DNA from: Maricurvus nonylphenolicus | Lineage (GTDB): Bacteria; Pseudomonadota; Gammaproteobacteria; Pseudomonadales; Cellvibrionaceae | Length of the DNA: 64,000 nucleotides | Assembly: GCF_042854845.1 (NCBI RefSeq) | Contig: NZ_AP031499.1 | Location: 62,001 to 126,000 of the forward strand | Reading direction: 5' to 3' | In this document: one piece after another, positions 58,532 through 64,000 of the stretch | Layout: each line of letters begins with the position of its first letter | Position numbering within the stretch: position 1 is the stretch's first letter | Notes under the pieces: generated by a model | What the model was told of the DNA's origin: nothing | The model's input: the letters and a program-made list of their open reading frames with translations, nothing else | Database searches by the model: none | Made by a program: the position numbers and the translations under genes

Positions 58532-58578
58532 GTGCCATTGGCACGAAGTAAGGCAGCTGGCCTTAAGAAATATTCAGC
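58532..58578 (+). promoter_or_regulatory. Hairpin plus AGCTG/CAGC pseudoknot element, copy 9
   Basis: GTGCC-att-GGCAC (58532-58544), AAGGC-AGCTG-GCCTT (58550-58564), 10-base linker, CAGC (58575-58578). The T-A or T-G closing pair of other copies is C-G here, a compensatory change. Confidence 0.82.
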
Positions 58579-58588
58579 ATTTTATTAA

Positions 58589-58646
58589 CCCATGGGGGTG
58601 TCATGCCCTCTGGGGTGTGCTCTCCCACTTAACAAAGGAGTTGCAC
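58589..58646 (+). promoter_or_regulatory. Two-state leader before the PAPS-reductase-like gene
   Basis: CTCCC-type strand pairs with GGGGG upstream, or TGTGC...CTCC with GGAG...GCACA at the Shine-Dalgarno. The upstream pairing is the weakest part. Copy 21 of 26. Confidence 0.62.
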
Positions 58647-59672
58647 ATGCATGAGAATCAAATTGCTCTATTTGATTTAGATGATGAGCCTGAAGAACTT
58701 CCAGATTTGGATAGCTATTCAGTTATCATCATTGCTTGCAGCGGTGGTAAGGACAGTATTGCCTGTTTGCTGCATTTGCTAGATTCAGGAGCTGATCCAA
58801 AACGCATTGAGCTTTGGCATCACTGCGTTGATGGTGAAAGAAATGGCGAGTACTTTATGGACTGGCCAGTTACTGAAGACTACTGCAAAAAACTAGCTGA
58901 AGCGTTTGGTATTTCAATCTACTTTAGCTGGAAGATTGGTGGTTTCCGTTCGGAGATGTTACGCGATAATGAGCTTACTAAACCCTGTCAGTTTGAAACA
59001 CCCGAGCAAGGTGTTATTCAATCTGGTGGAGTATCAGGAAAGCCCAATACTCGCAAAGTCTTCCCTCAGGTCGCTGCTTCGCTCAGTGTGAGGTGGTGCT
59101 CAAGCTATTTAAAAATCGATGTTTCACAAAAAGCTATTACGAATCAATTGCGCTTCTGCAATTCAAAAACTCTGTTTGTTACCGGCGAGCGAGCACAAGA
59201 AAGTTCTGCCCGTGCTAACTATAAAGTTTTTGAGCCTCATAAAGCTGATAACCGTAATGGGAAATCGAAACGTCATGTAGATGCATACCGCCCAGTTCAT
59301 GGATGGGATGAATCACAAGTTTGGGAGATAATTGAGCGGTACAAGGTAAATCCTCACCCTGCATATCGTGCGGGATGGGGCAGGTTATCATGTATCAGTT
59401 GCATCTTTGGTAATGCTGATCAGTGGGCCAGTGTAAGACGTGTTTCGCCAAAGCAATTTGACGAAATCGCTTACTATGAATCACAGTTCGGTAAGACCAT
59501 TCATCGGAAGTACTCAGTTACAGAATTAGCAGATAAAGGAACGCCCTATGCTGCTATTACTGAAGAATTGATTGCTTTGGGTATGGCGGAAACATTCAAT
59601 GAGCCAATCATATTGGATCAATGGTCGTTACCTGCTGGTGCCTTCGGTGATTCTTCTACCGGACCATCTTAA
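58647..59672 (+). CDS. PAPS reductase/PP-loop ATPase family protein
   Basis: 341 residues from ATG 58647; a longer frame from 58530 covers the leader. PP-loop motif ACSGGKDSIACLL (SGGKDS at 32-37), then ELWHHCVDGERNGEYFMDWPVTEDYC, RWCSSYLKID, TGERAQESSARANYK, RPVHGWDESQVWEIIERYKVNPHPAY and RLSCISCIFGN. These are motifs of CysH-like proteins found on phages and plasmids (also DndC and IbrA). The conserved Cys of CysH reductases is not obvious at the C-terminus, so a role in sulfur transfer or nucleotide chemistry other than sulfate assimilation is likely. Confidence 0.85.
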   Translation: MHENQIALFDLDDEPEELPDLDSYSVIIIACSGGKDSIACLLHLLDSGADPKRIELWHHCVDGERNGEYFMDWPVTEDYCKKLAEAFGISIYFSWKIGGFRSEMLRDNELTKPCQFETPEQGVIQSGGVSGKPNTRKVFPQVAASLSVRWCSSYLKIDVSQKAITNQLRFCNSKTLFVTGERAQESSARANYKVFEPHKADNRNGKSKRHVDAYRPVHGWDESQVWEIIERYKVNPHPAYRAGWGRLSCISCIFGNADQWASVRRVSPKQFDEIAYYESQFGKTIHRKYSVTELADKGTPYAAITEELIALGMAETFNEPIILDQWSLPAGAFGDSSTGPS

Positions 59673-59674
59673 TA

Positions 59675-59734
59675 ACCCTTGGGGGTGCTATACCCCGCAA
59701 GGGTATTCACCTCCTCAAATTTGAGGAGCTACAA
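59675..59734 (+). promoter_or_regulatory. Two-state leader before the gene at 59735
   Basis: CACCTCC pairs with GGGGGTG (7 bp), or CTCCTCAAA with TTTGAGGAG (9 perfect bp) at the Shine-Dalgarno. Outer stem ACCCTTG/CAAGGGT. Copy 22 of 26. Confidence 0.8.
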
Positions 59735-60172
59735 ATGAAAAAAAGCAAACGATTTGAATCTGTTGTTCGCCTTCCCCCGGAAGATAGCGGGCTTCAGCAT
59801 TCGATAGTTCGATTGAGTAACAACCACATCGACTCGAAAAAACGCGACACTACAAAGTTCTTTCGGCGTGATGCGGTAGTTGTTATCAATAAATACAACG
59901 GTGAAAAAGTCTTGCGTTATGTCATGGGAAACCCAGGCCTTTCAATTACGAAGGACAGCCTGGCAATTGATTATGATGCAGTCGATCACCTTGGCATTAA
60001 ATATAAAGAGAAAGTGAACGTGGAAGTTAGGGCTGCCAGCACCATTGAGGTGCTCATGTGGTTTTGGCATCACCCGGATCTGTCAGTAAATCTATCCGTT
60101 CGGCTTGGCGTTATTGGGGCTGTGCTTGGAGTACTTGGTTTTATGACTGGTATTGCTTCAATGTTCGCTTAA
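59735..60172 (+). CDS. Unknown protein with C-terminal membrane anchor
   Basis: 145 residues: a soluble domain (RRDAVVVINKYNGEKVLRYVMGNPGLSITKDSLAIDYDAVDHLGI) and one C-terminal TM segment (LGVIGAVLGVLGFMTGIASM). Tail-anchored layout. No family recognised. Confidence 0.65.
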   Translation: MKKSKRFESVVRLPPEDSGLQHSIVRLSNNHIDSKKRDTTKFFRRDAVVVINKYNGEKVLRYVMGNPGLSITKDSLAIDYDAVDHLGIKYKEKVNVEVRAASTIEVLMWFWHHPDLSVNLSVRLGVIGAVLGVLGFMTGIASMFA

Positions 60173-60178
60173 ATCTGC

Positions 60179-60204
60179 GGGGCCTGTATGGCCCCATTTT
60201 TTTA
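60179..60204. terminator. Intrinsic terminator between convergent genes
   Basis: GGGGCC-tgtat-GGCCCC followed by ATTTTTTT. It reaches the stop of the minus-strand gene at 60202. Confidence 0.85.
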
Positions 60205-60465
60205 TGCAATGCACTTACACTGAAGTTCAAAAACTGTTTCTGTTGTTTCAGGAGGATCGACCTTAATCCCAAGTGTTTTCTCAAGGAATTCTGCTGAGAC
60301 CTCGGGAGGGATGCACTCAAAGAACAATCTCTCTACACACCATTGATCAGGTGAAGTTCGCTTTTCGGCAACCTCCGGAAGTGCCATTTGAAGTACCTTG
60401 TTGACAGCTATGTCCAGTTCTTTCCCAAACTCCAAATAGTCAATTTCATCGCGATCGTCTGACAT
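60202..60465 (-). CDS. Small unknown protein
   Basis: 87 residues from ATG 60465 (MSDDRDEIDYLEFGKELD...); GGAG lies ten bases upstream. A GTG at 60510 would add 15 residues and also has a distant AGGA. Acidic with a C-terminal CKC. The only minus-strand gene in the second accessory block. Confidence 0.55.
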   Translation of the reverse strand: MSDDRDEIDYLEFGKELDIAVNKVLQMALPEVAEKRTSPDQWCVERLFFECIPPEVSAEFLEKTLGIKVDPPETTETVFELQCKCIA

Positions 60466-60538
60466 ATGTGTCTGGCTCCAAATATAGATCGGCATACAAT
60501 ATACACTCACTTACTTCAGTTCCTACTTTACATAACGC

Positions 60539-60590
60539 CCCGAAAAGGGGGTATATCCAGGGCATGGATTTAGATATAGTCTGATAAAGT
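60539..60590 (+). promoter_or_regulatory. Activator-type box and -10 upstream of the broken 60621 gene
   Basis: CCCGAAAAGGGGGTATAT (60539-60556), 28 bp, TAAAGT (60585-60590). A TATAGT 18 bp from the box (60575) is an alternative -10. Confidence 0.4.
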
Positions 60591-60620
60591 AAAACTTTTG
60601 ATTTGCTCAGGAAATATTCA

Positions 60621-61182
60621 ATGGCAGTCATAGAATACGGCCCTGATCGACCCCATGGTGGTGGTTTTGTCGGCCTTCGAGTGTTCGTTAAGAAAGTCGG
60701 TGAAAAGCCTTTCCAAAAGTACTTCTCATTCAAAGGTCTTTCTGATTCTCAGGTCGCAGAAGCTCGATCTGAAGCCGATAGATAGACTTGACCAAAAACA
60801 TACTGAGGACGCCAAATTACGGCTAACCTCTCATCGCTTATATCAGCCATCCAGAAGCCCTTTATCTTCTGTACTGGGGATCTCTGTCGGACTTGTTAGC
60901 AGGCATCATGAGAATGGCGGCTTCCGTCATGAGCTTGTGGTTAACGTGGCCGGTGCCGATCGATCAGTGAACAAAGCTGGTAGCTTTTCACGTCAAACCA
61001 AGTCGATTACCACCTATGACTATGAGTGGTTTGTAAAAGCCTGGCGCAAAGCCTGCAAGGATAAAGCGGGGATCTCCGGGCTTCGCCGGACGCCATCACG
61101 ATGGTACCAGTCAGTACCCTCCGAGAAGGAGGTGCAAAAATTCATCAAAGATAAGGTCGCCTCGAAGCTAAAAGCCGCCTAA
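60621..61182 (+). pseudogene. AP2/integrase arm-like DNA-binding gene broken by a GATA duplication
   Basis: The first 54 codons (MAVIEYGPDRPHGGGFVGLR...) end at TAG 60783. The sequence goes on in the +1 frame with DRLDQKHTEDAKLRLTSHRL and so on to 61182. At 60777-60784 the bases read GATAGATA; removing one GATA restores a single frame reading EADRLDQKH. Intact length would be about 186 residues. The N-terminal half (GLRVFVKKVGEKPFQKYFSFKGLSDSQVAEARSEADR) resembles AP2-like or phage integrase arm-binding domains. Either a recent loss of function or, less likely, a sequencing artefact or programmed frameshift. Confidence 0.75.
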
Positions 61183-61194
61183 TCCTAAAAATAG

Positions 61195-61247
61195 CACCTT
61201 AACGGTGGTTCTGGCCGGGCAGGGTAATTCGCTACTCCTGATATTAT
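61195..61247 (+). promoter_or_regulatory. Activator-type box and -10 upstream of the 61279 operon
   Basis: CACCTTAACGGTGGTTC (61195-61211), 30 bp, TATTAT (61242-61247). Same spacing as three other sites; the box itself is less conserved at its right end. Confidence 0.45.
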
Positions 61248-61278
61248 TGAGCTAAATAACTAGCCTTTAGGAACACAG

Positions 61279-61749
61279 GTGTCTCGATTTCTCTCTTTCC
61301 TCAAATACAACAAATCAGCGATCACAGTGGCATTATTCTGTATCGGATTCACCTGCTGGTGGGCCTTAAAACTTGATTCAGGCCCCATGATCTACCGCCA
61401 CGCAACCCCCCAGAAGCTGGAGGCAGCTTACCAGGATACATTCTTACCCTATTTCAATGGTAGAGATATAGTGTCTCTGAGGTTCGGAAGGAAAAATGCC
61501 CATGCTTCTGAGCGGGTTCCGGTAGAGATCAGCTCAAAGTTTGGAGATGAAGAGTGGCTGGCGGCCAATGGCATGACCGGCCCTGTCCTTATCAATATTG
61601 ATCCCGAGGGTGAAACCCTCTCTTTGTATTGGGACATTCCCGACGACAAAACCTTTGATGATTCATTGAGCCTGCTGGCGGATGTCACATGGGACATTTT
61701 GCAGCAATATGACGATATTGAATCTGTAAAAAGCACATACACGGATTAG
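61279..61749 (+). CDS. Unknown protein with N-terminal membrane anchor
   Basis: 156 residues, GTG start. One TM segment (SAITVALFCIGFTCWWALKL), then a periplasmic-type soluble domain (FLPYFNGRDIVSLRFGRKN...TLSLYWDIPDD). No family recognised. First gene after the 61195 promoter. Confidence 0.65.
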   Translation: MSRFLSFLKYNKSAITVALFCIGFTCWWALKLDSGPMIYRHATPQKLEAAYQDTFLPYFNGRDIVSLRFGRKNAHASERVPVEISSKFGDEEWLAANGMTGPVLINIDPEGETLSLYWDIPDDKTFDDSLSLLADVTWDILQQYDDIESVKSTYTD

Positions 61750-61757
61750 AGTCTGAG

Positions 61758-61901
61758 ATGGGACTATCGCGAAAACAAGCTCTAATCGTATCGTCAATGT
61801 GTTTAGTGATGCTTTGCCTGGGTGTGTGGGTTGGCAACGGCATTGCTGTATCCGACCCTGAGAGATGTGCTCAGATATTAGGGCATGACCGCCAGGGTTG
61901 A
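61758..61901 (+). CDS. 47-residue membrane microprotein
   Basis: ATG 61758, nine bases after the previous stop with GTCTGAG upstream. One TM segment (ALIVSSMCLVMLCLGVWVGN) and a short tail with one cysteine. Position and hydrophobicity support it; function unknown. Confidence 0.5.
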   Translation: MGLSRKQALIVSSMCLVMLCLGVWVGNGIAVSDPERCAQILGHDRQG

Positions 61902-61933
61902 ATACTGCCGAGATGGCGGCTATTATTGTCCCA

Positions 61934-61976
61934 TTACCGCTTTGTCGGTGAAAAATGGTAGCTGACCATAAACAGC
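61934..61976 (+). promoter_or_regulatory. Hairpin plus AGCTG/CAGC pseudoknot element, copy 10
   Basis: TTACCG-ctttgt-CGGTGA (61934-61951), ATGGT-AGCTG-ACCAT (61955-61969), CAGC (61973-61976) after a linker of only three bases. Confidence 0.72.
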
Positions 61977-61986
61977 ATTCTTCTTT

Positions 61987-62048
61987 CCCAACCGGGTATA
62001 TCACTACCTGCTGGGATCGTGGTGTACCCAATGACTATTGGAGGCACC
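61987..62048 (+). promoter_or_regulatory. Two-state leader before the gene at 62049
   Basis: GTG-TACCC pairs with GGGTA-CAC (8 bp, 3-base bulge), or GTG..CCAAT with ATTGG..CAC at the Shine-Dalgarno. Copy 23 of 26. Confidence 0.72.
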
Positions 62049-62582
62049 ATGTCTATCTCTCTTCATGATCGAATGCTTAGCGCTGCTGAGCAGCTCAATC
62101 TTCCAAAGCAGTATAAGTCAGACCTTGATGATGATCCTCGCGTCCTTAGCGCATTTGAGGGTTGCTCTTTCATCTGGTTGCTACGGACTTGTGGTTCTAC
62201 TCTCATACCTCTCAAGGTCGGAGCTGACCCCTGTTACGTCACCAACTGGCTATACGGCTCTCACGGTCAAGAAGTTCATGCCTTTCTAATTGATGAAAAG
62301 CATTTGACTGTTGAAAAGATTAATTTTGAAGAAGCTGAAAAGCTGATTCTGTCGCCCCCTGAGCAAATCACGGCTCTCATGTCATTTGAGGCTGTGCATT
62401 CGACTGTTTCCAGTGTTCTGGAATCAGGCAGCGAAAGGGGAGTCTGGGGAACATTCTCGTCCCCAACATTAGATTGTGCTGACTGGCAGAAGTGGGAAGC
62501 CTACTTCAGAAATTCAGGAAACTCTCTAATGCAGACGTTTATGCATAAGGCTTTAAGTCGTCGTGCTGCTTCCCTCAACTGA
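62049..62582 (+). CDS. Unknown protein
   Basis: 177 residues from ATG 62049 after GGAGG; earlier ATGs lie in the leader. Mixed alpha/beta (GCSFIWLLRTCGSTLIPLKVGADPCYVTNWLYGSHGQEVHAFLID). No family recognised. Confidence 0.65.
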   Translation: MSISLHDRMLSAAEQLNLPKQYKSDLDDDPRVLSAFEGCSFIWLLRTCGSTLIPLKVGADPCYVTNWLYGSHGQEVHAFLIDEKHLTVEKINFEEAEKLILSPPEQITALMSFEAVHSTVSSVLESGSERGVWGTFSSPTLDCADWQKWEAYFRNSGNSLMQTFMHKALSRRAASLN

Positions 62583-62592
62583 GGGTTAAGTA

Positions 62593-62724
62593 ATGTCTGA
62601 TAAAACCGAATACGCCAAATCACTTGGTTACCACGGAGAACAAAGTGTCATTGTTATTGATGGCAAAGTTGTGTCCCATGGTTTCCTCGATTGGTTAGCG
62701 TTCTGCTACAAGCTACGAAAGTAG
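62593..62724 (+). CDS. 43-residue unknown protein
   Basis: ATG 62593, ten bases after the upstream stop, with GAGGG at 62581. Reads MSDKTEYAKSLGYHGEQSVI then VIDGKVVSHGFLDWLAFCYK. The next leader begins just after its stop, as for the annotated genes of this block. Confidence 0.5.
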   Translation: MSDKTEYAKSLGYHGEQSVIVIDGKVVSHGFLDWLAFCYKLRK

Positions 62725-62729
62725 TTTAA

Positions 62730-62788
62730 CCCTACAGGGGGCACTCCCCCTTGCGGGGGATGTGTCTCCATCATTTATGGAGATCATC
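62730..62788 (+). promoter_or_regulatory. Two-state leader before the gene at 62789
   Basis: GTGTCTCC pairs with GGGGGCAC (8 bp), or TCTCCAT with ATGGAGA plus GATG/CATC at the Shine-Dalgarno. Copy 24 of 26. Confidence 0.78.
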
Positions 62789-62947
62789 ATGATTAATCAA
62801 AATCCAGTTCTACCTCCAAATCCATTTGACCAATCTGTTATGGAAGCCGTCTTTGGTCCATTGGGGTTATTGCTTCATTACTACAAGAGGTTCCCAAATG
62901 GCGCTAATCCAGCATTTGCAACTGCTGGTGCCAGCAATGAAGGTTGA
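62789..62947 (+). CDS. Small unknown protein
   Basis: 52 residues from ATG 62789 (MINQNPVLPPNPFDQSVMEA). Overlaps the next gene by 50 bases. Short but directly behind a good leader and Shine-Dalgarno. Confidence 0.5.
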   Translation: MINQNPVLPPNPFDQSVMEAVFGPLGLLLHYYKRFPNGANPAFATAGASNEG

Positions 62948-63116
62948 TGGCCGTGATGCCGAAGCCATCCTGTTCTACTCAATTGAGGCTTGGTACAGGG
63001 CTGGTGGAAAAGGTCCGATAATTGTCAATCTTCAGAAGCTTGCTGAGCAACACCTTGAGAATTCAAAGAAGGTTGTTGAAGAGGCGCTTCAACGTGTATG
63101 TGGAGCAATTAACTAA
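62898..63116 (+). CDS. Small unknown protein
   Basis: 72 residues from ATG 62898 inside the previous gene. Helical (DAEAILFYSIEAWYRAGGKGPIIVNLQKLAEQHLENSKKVVEEALQRV). Stop runs into the next leader. No family recognised. Confidence 0.55.
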   Translation: MALIQHLQLLVPAMKVDGRDAEAILFYSIEAWYRAGGKGPIIVNLQKLAEQHLENSKKVVEEALQRVCGAIN

Positions 63117-63167
63117 CCCTTGGGGGCGTGACCCTTCGGGGTTACCCCTCCGATTTTGGAGGCAACT
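63115..63167 (+). promoter_or_regulatory. Two-state leader before the gene at 63168
   Basis: GGTTAC-CCCTCC pairs with GGGGGC-GTGACC (11 bp, one mismatch), or CCTCC-gatttt-GGAGG at the Shine-Dalgarno. Copy 25 of 26. Confidence 0.75.
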
Positions 63168-63452
63168 ATGGCACAGCCCATACCGACTGACAGTATTGAA
63201 GAACGGCTCTTTGTTGGAAAGTACCCTTGTGGTCTTGTATACGCCGATAGAGCTACTGAAGAACACGGTGACTATAAACGTCTTGCGTTTCTCAGCTATT
63301 CAACACTGGAACTGTCATTTCAATCTGACTGCCCTGATTTCTTTAAAGCCGATATCCTTGAAGATGCACAACGGCTTCAAAGTCAGAAAGGGCAGGAATA
63401 TCAAATTTCATCGAGCGGCCAAACAATAACGCTTGGCCACGGCATCGAATGA
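63168..63452 (+). CDS. Small unknown protein
   Basis: 94 residues from ATG 63168 (MAQPIPTDSIEERLFVGKYP...). Reads like a small beta-sheet domain. No family recognised. Confidence 0.65.
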   Translation: MAQPIPTDSIEERLFVGKYPCGLVYADRATEEHGDYKRLAFLSYSTLELSFQSDCPDFFKADILEDAQRLQSQKGQEYQISSSGQTITLGHGIE

Positions 63453-63462
63453 CACACCATTA

Positions 63463-63519
63463 ACCCAATAGGGGCTCTGTCCCTTGCGGGGTAGTGCCCC
63501 CTAAAGATTTGGAGGCACT
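63463..63519 (+). promoter_or_regulatory. Two-state leader before the gene at 63520
   Basis: GCCCC pairs with GGGGC, or TAGTGCC with GGCACTA (7 perfect bp) at the Shine-Dalgarno. Copy 26 of 26. Confidence 0.75.
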
Positions 63520-64000
63520 ATGTTAAAGCGATATTTTCGGCACTTCTTGAAACAGCGTGGTTTCTCTGAAGTAAACGATGTGCTTTATTCCTTGGGGTAC
63601 TGCCAAGGTGATGGATGCAGCTTCACTGCATCTCTGGATCTCTCTGAGGTCAAAGCACTGTTACCTTTCGTTTATTCTGATGATCATACGAGAGCAACTG
63701 ATCGAGTAAAAAACCTGATCAGTTTGCGCAATTTGGGGAAGGTGCTTGAAACCGAGGAAGACCTTACGGTGACTATTTCTCAGTCGGGCAATTATGTCCA
63801 TGAGAACACTATGAGTTTTGACTGGGAAACTCCCTGGGGAGATGCCGAGGGCAGTGCAGATCTCTACGATGACCTGGTTGATCGCATCGAAGAATATGCC
63901 AAAGATACTGCGAAAGTAATGGCCGATGTTGGCTATTCGATTATCGAGGCATTTCAGCAGGAAGAAGAGTGTACATGGTCTTTCAAGACTGATCGCTATC
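63520..64000 (+). CDS. Unknown protein, 3' end outside window
   Basis: At least 160 residues from ATG 63520 (MLKRYFRHFLKQRGFSEVND), open to the window edge. Contains YSLGYCQGDGCSFTASLDL, a phrase seen in hypothetical proteins of plasmids and phages; function unknown. Starts behind the last leader. Confidence 0.65.
   Translation, partial: MLKRYFRHFLKQRGFSEVNDVLYSLGYCQGDGCSFTASLDLSEVKALLPFVYSDDHTRATDRVKNLISLRNLGKVLETEEDLTVTISQSGNYVHENTMSFDWETPWGDAEGSADLYDDLVDRIEEYAKDTAKVMADVGYSIIEAFQQEEECTWSFKTDRY

Noticed and set aside
43913..63519. Regularly recurring G/C-rich repeats that might suggest a CRISPR array or integron cassettes
   Set aside because: Repeats sit between genes at gene-length intervals, vary in sequence but not in pairing, and no cas, integrase or attC-type core sites are seen.

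Overview
The window is part of a large conjugative element of a gammaproteobacterium. It carries a complete F-type (MPF_F) mating-pair apparatus joined to a MOB_H relaxase (HD-type TraI) in the order traI-traD-(DUF4400)-traL-E-K-B-V-A-dsbC-traC-...-trhF-traW-U-N. This is the layout of IncA/C plasmids and SXT/R391 ICEs. A ParA/ParB pair favours a plasmid, but no replication initiator, integrase or oriT could be identified here, so plasmid versus ICE stays open. No rRNA, tRNA, IS element or CRISPR array was seen.

Layout. 0-3.9 kb: umuDC under an SOS box (minus strand, umuC cut by the window edge), a RES-Xre toxin-antitoxin pair, a secreted EEP nuclease and an RMF-like protein. 3.9-8.1 kb: a row of small unknown genes, each behind a structured leader. 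8.0-9.7 kb: a minus-strand set including a MerR-like regulator and a membrane protein. 9.7-13.4 kb: a membrane-anchored PD-(D/E)XK-like protein, an S49 peptidase, a DsbA-like protein and small membrane proteins, punctuated by four copies of a TCTCTCATGAGAGA palindrome. 13.4-19.2 kb: parA-parB, a second ParB-like HTH protein, and a CsrA-cold-shock-domain fusion protein. 19.2-22.0 kb: minus-strand genes including a DUF1173 protein and a lipoprotein. 22.2-42.1 kb: the transfer operon(s). 42.1-43.7 kb: a lipoprotein and a DUF1845/AcaB-like protein on the minus strand. 43.9-64 kb: a long plus-strand accessory block with ssb, bet (RecT-type annealase), exo (YqaJ nuclease), a cytosine methyltransferase, a MoxR/CobS-like ATPase with its DUF3150 and VWA/CobT-like partners, a NYN protein, a PAPS-reductase-like protein and many small unknown genes.

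The most striking signal is not a gene. In the two accessory blocks (3.9-7.8 kb and 43.9-64 kb) 26 genes start behind a leader of about 55-65 bases in which one strand can pair either with an upstream G-rich strand or with the Shine-Dalgarno strand just before the start codon. The primary sequence differs from copy to copy while both alternative pairings are largely kept, which looks like a family of translational switches. Ten transcription-unit starts in the same blocks and nearby additionally carry a small hairpin followed by an H-type pseudoknot (stem - AGCTG loop - stem - linker - CAGC) whose stem covaries strongly between copies, and whose loop pairing shows one compensatory change. The element also encodes a CsrA-cold-shock-domain fusion, a plausible protein partner for GGA-rich leaders, although that link is inference.

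A third signal is a box (consensus about CCYNWAAVGGGGTATTY) placed 28-30 bp upstream of a -10 hexamer at six promoters, including the one before traL. It is a candidate site for a master activator analogous to AcaCD/SetCD. At traL a 16-bp perfect inverted repeat seems built so that read-through mRNA hides the traL ribosome-binding site while mRNA from the activated promoter does not.
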